Shown here piece after piece: positions 50,624 to 59,198 of a stretch of DNA of 64,000 bases (the first letter of the stretch is position 1; each line of letters starts with the position of its first letter). The DNA lies in NCBI RefSeq assembly GCF_902859625.1, contig NZ_CADIJX010000003.1, positions 806,001-870,000 on the forward strand, written 5' to 3'. Below the pieces are notes generated by a model. It was not told the DNA's origin. It worked only from the letters and a program-made list of their open reading frames with translations, and made no database searches. This stretch comes from Achromobacter pestifer (GTDB lineage Bacteria; Pseudomonadota; Gammaproteobacteria; Burkholderiales; Burkholderiaceae_B). Position numbers and translations under genes: made by a program.

Positions 50624-51610
50624 ATGGACACCTTAATCACCTTCTTCATGGCCGATTTTCTGGGGACACCGACCTGGAGTTGGCTGCTATTCATCGGCAT
50701 CGTCGTCAGCTTGCTGGTCTTCGACCTGGGCGTGCTGCACAAGGAAGACCGCGAGATCGGCGTGCGTGAAAGCCTGTTGCTGTCCGCGGGTTACATCAGC
50801 GCGGCCTTGCTGTTTGGCGCCTGGGTCTGGTGGCAACTGGGTGCGGCCAGCGGCATGGCGTACTACACCGGCTTCATGATCGAAAAGTCGCTGTCGATGG
50901 ACAACGTTTTCGTGATCGCGCTGATTTTCAGTTTCTTCGCGATACCGCGCCAATATCAACACCGTGTGCTGTTCTGGGGCATTCTGGGCGTGATCGTGCT
51001 GCGCGCCATCATGATCGGCCTGGGCGCCGCATTGGTCAGTAATTTTGGCTGGCTGCTGTATCTGTTCGGCGCGTTCCTGGTGTTCACGGGCATCAAGATG
51101 TGGATGATTGCGGATCAGACGCCGGACATCGCGACCAACCCGATCCTGAAGTTCCTGAAGCGTCACATGCGTGTGACGGAAGGGTTGCGCGGCAATGCTT
51201 TCGTCGTGACCGAGACGGATCCGGCCACGTCGAAGAAGGTGCGTTTCGCGACGCCGCTGTTGTTGGCGTTGGTGCTGATCGAGTTTGTTGACCTGGTGTT
51301 CGCGGTGGATTCCGTGCCGGCCATTTTCGCCATCACGACGGATCCGTTCATCGTCTACACCAGCAACATTTTCGCGATCCTGGGCCTGCGTGCGCTGTAC
51401 TTCGCGCTGGCGGCGATGATCCACCGTTTCCACTACCTGAAGTACGCGCTGGCGCTGGTCCTGGTGTTCATCGGCACGAAGATCTTCCTGGTCGGCTTCA
51501 TCGGCAAGGTGCCCGCGGCGCTGTCGCTGGGCGTGACGTTCAGCCTGATTCTGGGTGGCGTGCTGTTCTCGCTGTGGAAAACCCGCTCGGCTGAATTGAA
51601 GGCGCAGTAA
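50624..51610 (+). CDS. TerC/Alx-family integral membrane protein
   Basis: A 328-residue membrane protein of the TerC family with about nine spans, closest in type to Alx/YceF. Family motifs include LVFDLGVLHKEDREIGVRES (in part FDLGVLHKED), GFMIEKSLSMDNVFVIALIF with the conserved acidic residues, and IEFVDLVFAVDSVPAIFAI. E. coli Alx is tied to manganese export and alkaline pH; a role in metal or pH homeostasis is inferred here. An ATG ten codons upstream (50594) is in frame, but 50624 matches typical N-termini. No yybP-ykoY-like leader can be fitted into the short 103-bp upstream gap. An intrinsic terminator follows. Confidence 0.92.
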   Translation: MDTLITFFMADFLGTPTWSWLLFIGIVVSLLVFDLGVLHKEDREIGVRESLLLSAGYISAALLFGAWVWWQLGAASGMAYYTGFMIEKSLSMDNVFVIALIFSFFAIPRQYQHRVLFWGILGVIVLRAIMIGLGAALVSNFGWLLYLFGAFLVFTGIKMWMIADQTPDIATNPILKFLKRHMRVTEGLRGNAFVVTETDPATSKKVRFATPLLLALVLIEFVDLVFAVDSVPAIFAITTDPFIVYTSNIFAILGLRALYFALAAMIHRFHYLKYALALVLVFIGTKIFLVGFIGKVPAALSLGVTFSLILGGVLFSLWKTRSAELKAQ

Positions 51611-51652
51611 ATGCGGAAGGCCCCCATAAAAGGCCATCGCTTCAGTGGAAAA

Positions 51653-51680
51653 CCCGCCGGCTTGTCCGGCGGGCTTTTTT
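51653..51680 (+). terminator. Intrinsic terminator after the TerC-family gene
   Basis: CCCGCCGG and CCGGCGGG around CTTGT, followed by C and six T. Confidence 0.9.
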
Positions 51681-51792
51681 ACGCTGGTTGCCATATCGTA
51701 TGAATATGATTGAGTGATTATCTCTATATTTGAAATATGGAATCGGCAAGCGTAGAGTCCAACCGTACGCAGACATCAGGCAAGGAGCCGTC

Positions 51793-52572
51793 ATGAGCAA
51801 CAACAGTTGGTCCGCCAAGCAGTATTCCGCTTTTGAAAACGAACGCACCCGTCCGGTGCGCGATCTGGTTGCCGCCTTGCCCAATCAGACCGTCGGCCTG
51901 GCCGTTGACCTGGGCTGCGGTCCCGGCAATTCCACCGAGGTGCTGGCCGGCCGGTACCCCGATGCAGCCGTCACCGGGATGGACAGTTCGGAAGACATGG
52001 TCCTGGCTGCCCGCAAGCGCTTGCCGTCGCTGCAATTCGATCTGGCCGACATCGCCACCTGGAATCCGCCGCAGCAATACGACGTGATCCTGGCGAATGC
52101 CGCCTTGCAGTGGGTGCCGGACCACGCCACGCTGTATCCCCGCCTGGTCGGCAAGCTGGCTCCGGGCGGCAGCCTGGCGGTCCAAACGCCCGACAACATG
52201 GAAGAACCCGCCCATCGCCTGGCGCGGCAGGTGGCGGGTGAAGCGCCCTGGGCGGCAAAGACGGGCGGGGTGAAGCATCCGCCGCGGCACAGCGCTGCGT
52301 GGTATTACGAACTGCTGAAGCCGCATTGCGGCGTGCTGGATGTGTGGCGCACGACGTATCACCATCCGTTGGCGGGGGCCGCCGCCGTGGTCGAATGGTT
52401 CAAGGGCACGGCGCTACGGCCTTATCTGGACAAGCTGGACGCCGCCGAGCAGGCGAGCTTTCTGGCGCGCTACCAGGCGCTGATCGCGGAAGCCTATCCC
52501 GCGTTGGCCGACGGCACCGTGCTGTTGCCGTTCCCGCGCTTGTTCATCGTGGCGGGGCCGAAGCAGGCCTAG
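51793..52572 (+). CDS. tam: Tam-like trans-aconitate methyltransferase
   Basis: A 259-residue SAM-dependent methyltransferase very like E. coli Tam (252), which methylates trans-aconitate to protect aconitase from this inhibitor. Visible are the SAM motif I (VDLGCGPGNSTEVL, about 38-51), the acidic residue in GMDSSEDMVLAARKR, DVILANAALQWVPDH and the Tam-specific QTPDNMEEPAHRL. The ATG at 51793 follows AAGGAG; the frame is open upstream without coding character. Stands alone after the terminator at 51653-51680. Confidence 0.9.
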   Translation: MSNNSWSAKQYSAFENERTRPVRDLVAALPNQTVGLAVDLGCGPGNSTEVLAGRYPDAAVTGMDSSEDMVLAARKRLPSLQFDLADIATWNPPQQYDVILANAALQWVPDHATLYPRLVGKLAPGGSLAVQTPDNMEEPAHRLARQVAGEAPWAAKTGGVKHPPRHSAAWYYELLKPHCGVLDVWRTTYHHPLAGAAAVVEWFKGTALRPYLDKLDAAEQASFLARYQALIAEAYPALADGTVLLPFPRLFIVAGPKQA

Positions 52573-52617
52573 GCCTGGGTCTTTGGCGGATTGGCGGGCG
52601 GGGCGGCCTGGTTGTGT

Positions 52618-52636
52618 GATAATGCGAACCATTAAT
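52618..52636. promoter_or_regulatory. Fur-box-like site before fecI (second locus)
   Basis: GATAATGCGAACCATTAAT matches 14 of 19 Fur consensus positions by hand comparison, in AT-rich DNA 41 bp before the chosen sigma-factor start. Confidence 0.65.
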
Positions 52637-52677
52637 AATTAGCCTGTGCCTTGCGCACGCCCCGACCGAGCCGTCCC

Positions 52678-53166
52678 GTGCTTGAACGTTATTACCAAGA
52701 GCTGATCGGCTTTTTCACGCGCGCCTTGCGCTGCCGCCACAATGCGTCGGATGTGGTTCAGGAAAGCTACGCCCGTGTGCTGGGCATGGAGCTTCGGGCG
52801 GGAATGCTCGCAGAGCCGAGGGCGTTGCTATATCGGGTGGGCAAGAACCTGATCATCGACGAGGCGCGTCGCAAGCGCGCTGAACAAGCCATGCTGGACA
52901 CCCTGGCCGTGGTGTCGCCCGCGATGGCGCCCGGCACGGATCGCGTCGTCAGCGCCCAGCAGGAAGCGGAGCGCTTGCTGGCGCGTCTGGCCGTCATGCC
53001 CAGGAAGCGTCGCGACGTCTTTTTGATGGTCCGTGTCTATGGTCATACCCATGCCGAAACCGCCCAGCATCTGGGCCTGAGCATCGCGGCAGTGGAAAAG
53101 CACGTGGTGCGCGCGGTGCTCGATTGCGCCGCATGGCAGGACGGGGGGCGTCGTGCCGCATCCTGA
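52678..53166 (+). CDS. fecI: FecI-type ECF sigma factor (second locus)
   Basis: A 162-residue ECF sigma factor of the iron-starvation group. Region 2 spans about 1-65 (VVQESYARVLGMELRAG, ALLYRVGKNLIIDEARRKRA), region 4 about 95-150 (LARLAVMPRKRRDVFLMVRV, HAETAQHLGLSIAAVEKHVV). I use the GTG at 52678 because the protein then starts at the first conserved helix (LERYYQELIGFFTRAL); a TTG at 52651 is in frame nine codons earlier. It overlaps fecR by 14 bp and follows a Fur-box-like site. Confidence 0.9.
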   Translation: MLERYYQELIGFFTRALRCRHNASDVVQESYARVLGMELRAGMLAEPRALLYRVGKNLIIDEARRKRAEQAMLDTLAVVSPAMAPGTDRVVSAQQEAERLLARLAVMPRKRRDVFLMVRVYGHTHAETAQHLGLSIAAVEKHVVRAVLDCAAWQDGGRRAAS

Positions 53167-54142
53167 CCGCTTGCACGAACCCACGCCCGTGATGATTGAA
53201 CGGGCACTGACTTATCTCACCCGCATGACGGGGGGCGACGCCGCCACGGCGGACAAGGCGCGCGCGCACGTGGCCGTCTGGTTGGCGCAGGACGCGCGGC
53301 ATCGGGCCGCCTGGACTCGCGCCGAGCGGCTTTGGGCTGCCGATGGCGCCGTCAACGACGCGCTGCGGGCGTTTCTACCCAAGCCGCAAGCGGCATTGCC
53401 ACACCGGCGGGCCATGTTGCGCGCCTTTGCCGGCGGCGGGATGGCATTGGGGCTGGGGGCGCTGCTGCGTTGGCAAGACCCGCAACCGCTATACCGCTTG
53501 GGCATCCAGACCGCCCGGCGCGAAGTCCGTTCGCTGGGGTTGCCGGATGGCACGGTCGTCGAGGTGGATGCGGGCACACGAGCGCGCGTTGCCTATTACC
53601 GCGACACGCGCGAACTCTATCTGTCGCAAGGGCAGGTGTATCTGGACGTGCGCGCCGAACCCGGGCGGCCGTTCGTGGCGCGCACTCCCTGGGGAACGGT
53701 CAAGGTAGTGGGCACGGCGTTCAGCGTCAGCGCCCGGGCTGGCGTCATGCACGTACAGGTTGAACGCGGGCTGGTGCGCGTTTGGGGGCAGGACGGCTCC
53801 GGGGACGGCGTGTTGTTGCGGCCGGGCCAGCTGGTGCGTACCACCCCGGCCGGCCTGGAGCCCGTGCGCGATGTGCCTGCCGGAACGCACGAGGCGTGGC
53901 GGCGGGGCTGGTTGGTGTTTGACGCCACGCCGCTGGCCGAGGCGGTAGCCCAGTGGAACGCATGGAGCGACGAGCCGATCATGTTGGCTCCCGCGCCGGC
54001 GCTGCTTGCAATGCGCGTGACGGGCAGCTTTCCCGCGCGCGAACCCGGCCGCTTCCTGGCGGCGCTGCCCAACGTGTTGCCCGTGTCCGTCACCGCGCTG
54101 GCGGAGGGCGGCACGCGGATTGATCGCGTCGTCCGAAAATAA
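53153..54142 (+). CDS. fecR: FecR-type anti-sigma regulator (second locus)
   Basis: A 329-residue anti-sigma regulator with the same plan as the first copy: an N-terminal DUF4880-like segment (VAVWLAQDARHRAAWTRAER), a membrane span near 88-105 (AFAGGGMALGLGALLRW), the FecR domain with RREVRSLGLPDGTVVEVDAG and PWGTVKVVGTAFSVSA, and a C-terminal receptor-interacting part (WLVFDATPLAEAVAQWN). The GTG at 53153 overlaps the sigma gene by 14 bp, exactly as in the first locus. It controls the sigma factor upstream and the receptor downstream. Confidence 0.92.
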   Translation: MPHPDRLHEPTPVMIERALTYLTRMTGGDAATADKARAHVAVWLAQDARHRAAWTRAERLWAADGAVNDALRAFLPKPQAALPHRRAMLRAFAGGGMALGLGALLRWQDPQPLYRLGIQTARREVRSLGLPDGTVVEVDAGTRARVAYYRDTRELYLSQGQVYLDVRAEPGRPFVARTPWGTVKVVGTAFSVSARAGVMHVQVERGLVRVWGQDGSGDGVLLRPGQLVRTTPAGLEPVRDVPAGTHEAWRRGWLVFDATPLAEAVAQWNAWSDEPIMLAPAPALLAMRVTGSFPAREPGRFLAALPNVLPVSVTALAEGGTRIDRVVRK

Positions 54143-54201
54143 TTGTCCGGTGTCGTGCCGCTCGTTCGTTTTCATGGTCAGAACCCTCCCTAGGATTGAC
54201 C

Positions 54202-56607
54202 ATGAGCAAACGCAATACCCGCAGTGCGCAGCGGCGCGCAACGCGCCATTCCCTTATTCGCGGCCTGTTCGCGGCGGCCATCAGCGCCGCCAGCGTAGCC
54301 GCCGCTGCTCAAGGCGCGGCGGTGGACGTGAGTCTGCCCGCCGGGCCCTTGCCACAATCCCTGAACACGCTGGCCCTGCAATCCGGCACGCCCATTCTGG
54401 TGGACGCGAGCGTGGTGGCGGGCAAGTCCGCGGGGCCGGTGTCTGGCCGCATGACCGTCATGCAGGCCGTTCAGGCTCTGCTGTCGGGCACCCGCCTGAA
54501 GGCGCAAGAACAGAATGGCGCGATCGTCGTGCGGCCCGCCGCCGACGAGGCGGCGACGCTGGAGACGGTGACCGTCACGGGAAACGGACTGGGCGAAAAT
54601 GCGTGGGGACCGGTGGCGGGGCTGGTGGCCTCGCGCAGCGCGACCGGCACCAAGACCGACACGTCGATTCTTGAGAACCCGCAATCCGTCAGCGTCGTGA
54701 CGCGCAAGGAAATGGAAGCCCGCAACGTGCAGACGGTTACCGAGGCGATCCAATACACGCCGGGCGTGTCGGTGGATCAGCTGGGCATGGACAATCAGAT
54801 TGAATGGATCTCGCTGCGCGGATTCAGTTCACCGTCGTCTTATCTGGACGGGTTGCGCCTCGGAGCCATTTGGCAAAGCGAACCCTTTGGCCTGGAGCGC
54901 GTGGAAGTCCTGCGTGGCCCGGCATCGGTGTTGTACGGGGAGAGCGGGCCTGGAGGCTTGACCGGCATGGTCAGCAAGCGGCCTGCCGCCGAACGGGCGG
55001 GCGAAGTGCAATTGCAGGCAGGCAACCAGGACCGTTTCCAAGGCGCGATCGACCTGACGGGTCCCATTGGCGAAACGGACGAATGGCTGTATCGCGTCAT
55101 CGCCTTGCAGCGCGACAGCAATACCGCCGTGGACTATGTGAAGAACGACCGCGTGTTCGTGGCGCCTTCGCTGACCTGGCAGCCCAGCGCGGCGACACGC
55201 CTGACGTTGCTGACGCAGTATCAGCACGACAAGATCGGCTTCCTGCCGCAGTATCTGCCCGCCGATGGCACCTTGCGCGACAACCCGAACGGCAGCGTGC
55301 CGCGCAACCGCTATGTGGGCGAGCCGGATCGCGAACACTATCTGCGTGACCAGACCGCGGTGGGCTATAGCCTGGAGCACACGTTCAACGACACGTTCTC
55401 GTTGCAGCAGAACGCCCGCTATGCGCGCGTGCACCAGGAGTTCGATACGGTCACCGGCAACGGCCTGCTGGCCGATCGCCGCACCTTGCGCCGCCGCTTG
55501 TTCGACGCGGACCAGACGTCCTACGACATCAACGTCGATACGACGCTGACCTCGCGCTTTTCCACGGGACCGTTGACGCACACGCTGCTGACCGGCGTGG
55601 AATATGCGCGGCAACGTTATGACAGCCTGAACTGGATCTGCGGCACGGCCGAATGCGCGCCGCCCATTGATCTGTTCAACCCGGTCTACGGGCAGACGAT
55701 CCAGCGTCCTGAGCTGCCTGTCACCGATGCGTTGCAGCACCAGGAACGTTTCGGGGTCTATGCACAGGACCAGATCCGGCTGGGCCGCTGGGCGTATACG
55801 CTGGGCGGAAGATGGGATCGCGTTCGTCAAAGCATGATGGATCGCCTGTCTGACACCAATACGCGCAGTTCCGACCATGCGTTCACGGCGCGGGTGGGGG
55901 CGGCGTACCTGTTCGACAGCGGCGTGACGCCTTACGCCAGCTACGCCGAATCGTTCCAGCCCACATCGGGCCTGATCTATCCCAGTTCGCCCGCCAAGCC
56001 GACAACCGGCAGGCAGTATGAAGTGGGCGTGAAGTACGAACCGGCCGGCCACAACAGCTTTGTCGGCGTTGCGCTGTTCGACGTGGCGCAACGGAACATG
56101 GCCACGACGGATCCGGTGAACCCCGGCTTCATTGTCCAGTCCGCCGAAACCCGGGTGCGCGGCGTGGAGCTGGAAGGCAAGCTGGAACTCAGCCGCCAGC
56201 TGAGCGTGCTGGCGTCCTATACCTACACCGACGCCGAGTACAAGCGCAGCAATGACGGCTACGAGGGCAATCAGGTCAGCATCACGCCGCGCCAGCAAGC
56301 ATCCGCCTGGCTGGACTATGCCTTTACCGATGCCCTGGCGGGCTTGTGGGCGGGGGGCGGCGTGCGATATGTGGGCAAGCGCTACGGCAATGCATCCAAC
56401 ACGATCGAACTGGCCTCCTACACGCTGGTGGATGCCGCGTTGCGCTACGACCTGCGCACGTTCGGCGGCCAATGGCGCAATGCCTCCGTGGCGTTGAACG
56501 TGAACAACCTGTTCGACAAGGATTACGTCGGCGTCTGCCTGAGCAACACGCGCTGCTACTTCGGCGCCCCGCGCACGGTCATGGCGACGCTGACGTACCG
56601 CTGGTGA
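54202..56607 (+). CDS. TonB-dependent siderophore receptor with signalling domain (second locus)
   Basis: An 801-residue outer-membrane receptor: signal peptide about 1-38 (ending AAAQ), STN domain (about 42-110, VSLPAGPLPQSLNTLALQSG, LLSGTRLKAQEQNG), plug domain (about 150-260, with VSVVTRKEMEARNVQ and VEVLRGPASVLYGESGPGGL) and barrel ending LTYRW. An internal cysteine pair in NWICGTAECAPP may form a surface-loop disulfide, and CLSNTRCYFG gives a second pair near the C-terminus. The ATG at 54202 follows AGGA; a TTG two codons earlier is in frame. The neighbouring FecI and FecR should transmit its signal. The ligand is not predictable. Confidence 0.93.
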   Translation: MSKRNTRSAQRRATRHSLIRGLFAAAISAASVAAAAQGAAVDVSLPAGPLPQSLNTLALQSGTPILVDASVVAGKSAGPVSGRMTVMQAVQALLSGTRLKAQEQNGAIVVRPAADEAATLETVTVTGNGLGENAWGPVAGLVASRSATGTKTDTSILENPQSVSVVTRKEMEARNVQTVTEAIQYTPGVSVDQLGMDNQIEWISLRGFSSPSSYLDGLRLGAIWQSEPFGLERVEVLRGPASVLYGESGPGGLTGMVSKRPAAERAGEVQLQAGNQDRFQGAIDLTGPIGETDEWLYRVIALQRDSNTAVDYVKNDRVFVAPSLTWQPSAATRLTLLTQYQHDKIGFLPQYLPADGTLRDNPNGSVPRNRYVGEPDREHYLRDQTAVGYSLEHTFNDTFSLQQNARYARVHQEFDTVTGNGLLADRRTLRRRLFDADQTSYDINVDTTLTSRFSTGPLTHTLLTGVEYARQRYDSLNWICGTAECAPPIDLFNPVYGQTIQRPELPVTDALQHQERFGVYAQDQIRLGRWAYTLGGRWDRVRQSMMDRLSDTNTRSSDHAFTARVGAAYLFDSGVTPYASYAESFQPTSGLIYPSSPAKPTTGRQYEVGVKYEPAGHNSFVGVALFDVAQRNMATTDPVNPGFIVQSAETRVRGVELEGKLELSRQLSVLASYTYTDAEYKRSNDGYEGNQVSITPRQQASAWLDYAFTDALAGLWAGGGVRYVGKRYGNASNTIELASYTLVDAALRYDLRTFGGQWRNASVALNVNNLFDKDYVGVCLSNTRCYFGAPRTVMATLTYRW

Positions 56608-56689
56608 CCGCCGTTGCCCATGCCGACAATTTTTCGTTCCGCCGCGACGTCAGGGACACGGCGGTCGCGGCCGGTATCGGGCATCGCTG

Positions 56690-57493
56690 CTAGGTCTGGG
56701 CCTGCGCGTCCGATTTGTCCGCGAAGTAGCGGGCGGGCGTCTTGCCCAGCGTCTTCTTGAACATGGTGATGAAGGCGCTGACCGATTCATAGCCCAGGTC
56801 TTCGGCGGTGCGTTGCACGGAGACACCCGCGGACAGACGCTGCAAGGCCAGGATGATGTGCAATTGCTGGCGCCATCGGCCAAAGCTCATGCCCACTTCC
56901 TGCTGCACCAGCCGGGCCAGCGTGCGCTCGCTCATGGCGACGCGCTTGCCCCATTGCGAGACCGTGCTGCGGTCGGCGGGATCCGCGTTCAGCGCATCCG
57001 CGATCTGGCGCAGGCGCGGATGCTGCGAGATCGGCAGATGCAGGTGTTCGGTGGGCATGTGCGTCAGTTGTTCGACCAGCACGTCCGCCAACTGACGGTT
57101 GGGGGCGGTCGCGGCGTCTTCCAGGGGCAAGTTGGCCAGGTGCACGAGCAGTTCGCGCACCAGTGGCGTGATTGCCAGCGTGCAGCAATGGGCGGGCAGT
57201 CCGGGGACGTCGGCCGGAACGAACAGGAAGCAGACGCGGCCGTTCGCTGTGACGCGGTTACTGTGCGGCACGCCGCCAGGAATCCACACGGCGCACTGTG
57301 GCGGCACCATCCACAGCCCTTGCTGCACCGAGCAGGTGACCCCGCCGCGCAGCGCCAGCACCAGTTGCCCCATGTGGTGATGGTGGGTGGGGGACTCGTT
57401 GTCCTGGCCGGCCGCATCCACGTGCATGGCAAACGTCCGTTGCTCCGTGGAGTCGGTGTCGAAAGGCAGGGGCGGATCGTGGGGCAGACGCAT
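56690..57493 (-). CDS. NimR-like AraC-family regulator
   Basis: A 267-residue AraC regulator with an N-terminal cupin-type sensor (a run of four histidines in SPTHHHHMGQLVLALRGG and WIPGGVPHS) and a C-terminal double helix-turn-helix (ERTLARLVQQEVGMSFGRWR, RTAEDLGYESVSAFITMFKK). The type matches E. coli NimR (YeaM), which controls the neighbouring exporter gene nimT. Here too an exporter of the same family is divergent, 106 bp away. I use the ATG at 57493; a TTG five codons upstream is in frame. The inducer is unknown. Confidence 0.87.
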   Translation of the reverse strand: MRLPHDPPLPFDTDSTEQRTFAMHVDAAGQDNESPTHHHHMGQLVLALRGGVTCSVQQGLWMVPPQCAVWIPGGVPHSNRVTANGRVCFLFVPADVPGLPAHCCTLAITPLVRELLVHLANLPLEDAATAPNRQLADVLVEQLTHMPTEHLHLPISQHPRLRQIADALNADPADRSTVSQWGKRVAMSERTLARLVQQEVGMSFGRWRQQLHIILALQRLSAGVSVQRTAEDLGYESVSAFITMFKKTLGKTPARYFADKSDAQAQT

Positions 57494-57599
57494 GGGCGTA
57501 CGCAGCAAGGGTTTCGGGTAAATACGGATTGGCAGAATTTAGGGATAGTTTGTCATTGTCTCGAAATTCGGTAAAGCAGTGTCTGCGTAAGCTGGCGGC

Positions 57600-58856
57600 A
57601 TGACTAGAATTCCCGCTTCCTCCCGTCCCGGTGCGCGTCCGGTGTTGCTCCTTGTGGGCATTCTCTGCATAGCCATGGCGCTGCGTGCGCCGGTGACAGG
57701 CGTGGCACCGCTGATCGGCATGATCCGTGAACAGCTGGGTTTGTCCTCGACCGCGGCCGGCATGTTGATTACTTTGCCGCTGCTGGCGTTTGCGGTGGTG
57801 TCGCTATTCTCGGCGGGGCTGGCGCGGCGTTTCGGGCTGGAGCGCACGTTGTTCGGTGCGCTGTTGCTGATCACCGTCGGCATCGTTGCACGCACCCAGG
57901 GTGCGGCCTGGGGCCTCTATGCAGGCACGGCCATCATCGGCTCGGGCATTGCGATCGGCAATGTGTTGTTGCCCAGCTTGGTCAAGCGCGATTTTCCGCA
58001 GCGCGTGGCCGGGCTGACCTCGGCCTATGTGCTGACCATGAGCATCGCGGCGGGCGTGGCCTCCGCCATTGCTATACCGCTGGCCAACCTGTCGCTGGCC
58101 AACCTGTCGACGGGCGGCTGGCGGTTTTCAACGCTGTGCCTGCTGGCATTGCCTGTCGTCAGCCTGTTGCTGTGGTTGCCGCAGCTGGCCAATCACACCG
58201 CGCCCGCTGCCAGCACCACCCATGCGCCGCATGGCGGCCGCTTGTGGCATTCACCGCTGGCCTGGCAAGTGACCTTGTTTCTGGGGATCAATTCCTTTGT
58301 GTTCTATGTGGGCGTGAGCTGGCTGCCCGAGATACTGAGGGATGCGGGCTATTCGGCCGAACAGGCAGGGTCGCTGCACGGGCTGCTTCAGCTGATGTCC
58401 GCCGGCCCGGCGCTGTTCCTGGCGCCGGTGGTGCGCCGGCTGAAGGATCAGCGCGGGGCCGCGTTCTGCTCGGCGACGGCCTCGTTGGTGGCATTCCTGG
58501 GCCTGGTCATTGCCCCCGGCTGGGCGACCGCCTGGATCGTGCTGCTGGGCTTGGGCACGGGAGGCGGCATCATCCTGGGACTGGCGTTCGTGGGGCTGCG
58601 CGCCAGCCACGCGCAGCAGGCGGCGGCGCTGTCTGGCATGGCGCAATGCGTGGGCTATTTGTTCGCGGCGAGCGGCCCGGCGCTGGTGGGGGCGCTGCAT
58701 GACCGTCTGGGCGGTTGGGGCGTGGCGCTGGGTGTGTGCGCCGCCCTGTGCGTGTTGATGGCGGTGATCGGCCTGTATGCCGGACGTGCGATTCAGATTG
58801 GCGGATTTCGCGACCACGCCGTGCGGCCGGCATCGACCGCGCCAGCCACGCGCTGA
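57600..58856 (+). CDS. CynX/NimT-family MFS transporter
   Basis: A 418-residue transporter with twelve membrane spans in the cyanate/NimT branch of the major facilitator superfamily. Typical segments are MALRAPVTGVAPLIGMIREQ, STAAGMLITLPLLAFAVVSL, the loop ARRFGLERTLFGALLL, GTAIIGSGIAIGNVLLPSLV, and in the second half FLGINSFVFYVGVSWLPEIL. Relatives export 2-nitroimidazole or import cyanate. With the divergent NimR-like regulator it forms a regulator-exporter pair; the natural substrate is not known. Confidence 0.9.
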   Translation: MTRIPASSRPGARPVLLLVGILCIAMALRAPVTGVAPLIGMIREQLGLSSTAAGMLITLPLLAFAVVSLFSAGLARRFGLERTLFGALLLITVGIVARTQGAAWGLYAGTAIIGSGIAIGNVLLPSLVKRDFPQRVAGLTSAYVLTMSIAAGVASAIAIPLANLSLANLSTGGWRFSTLCLLALPVVSLLLWLPQLANHTAPAASTTHAPHGGRLWHSPLAWQVTLFLGINSFVFYVGVSWLPEILRDAGYSAEQAGSLHGLLQLMSAGPALFLAPVVRRLKDQRGAAFCSATASLVAFLGLVIAPGWATAWIVLLGLGTGGGIILGLAFVGLRASHAQQAAALSGMAQCVGYLFAASGPALVGALHDRLGGWGVALGVCAALCVLMAVIGLYAGRAIQIGGFRDHAVRPASTAPATR

Positions 58857-58868
58857 GCGCCGATCAGT

Positions 58869-59198
58869 TCATGCGGGGTTGGCGTGGACCTTCCATAGGC
58901 GCACCAGCGTGTCGGGCGCATCGGCTTCGGGCACGTCGAAACTGACGGCCGTCTGGTCGTCGCGGTCCATCACCATTTCGATGTGAAAGTAGCGTTGGTC
59001 GCCACCGGATTGGCCACATTCCGGCACGGCCAAGGGGGCCGCGCCTTGCAGAGCCTCGCAGACTTCCTCGCGCACGTCGGGGGGGCAAGTTGCCAGATTG
59101 ATGCTGCGGGGTCGCGCCAGCGCGGGAAGGTAGGCCAGCCCGCCCTCGCGGCTTAAGCGCACCAGCAACACCAGGTCCAACGGCGGCAGTTCGATCAT
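58869..59198 (-). CDS. Emfourin-like protease inhibitor
   Basis: A 109-residue protein in the position and of the type of emfourin, the inhibitor of protealysin-like M4 proteases. Its start (IELPPLDLVLLVRLSREGGL, in part LLVRLSREGGLAYLP) has the beta-strand with SREGG that precedes the family's variable middle; the rest includes EVCEALQGA and ending strands (YFHIEMVMDRDD, TAVSFDVPEAD). The ATG at 59198 overlaps the protease stop by four bases, so inhibitor and protease are made together. Assignment rests on context as much as on sequence. Confidence 0.8.
   Translation of the reverse strand: MIELPPLDLVLLVRLSREGGLAYLPALARPRSINLATCPPDVREEVCEALQGAAPLAVPECGQSGGDQRYFHIEMVMDRDDQTAVSFDVPEADAPDTLVRLWKVHANPA

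Noticed and set aside
54829-56472. A 547-codon open frame antisense to the second TonB receptor
   Set aside because: Shadow of the receptor gene; no signal, no motif.
57509-57599. An operator between the NimR-like gene and its divergent transporter gene
   Set aside because: A regulatory site is expected here, but I saw no clear symmetric or repeated element beyond a short TTGTC repeat, so none is annotated.
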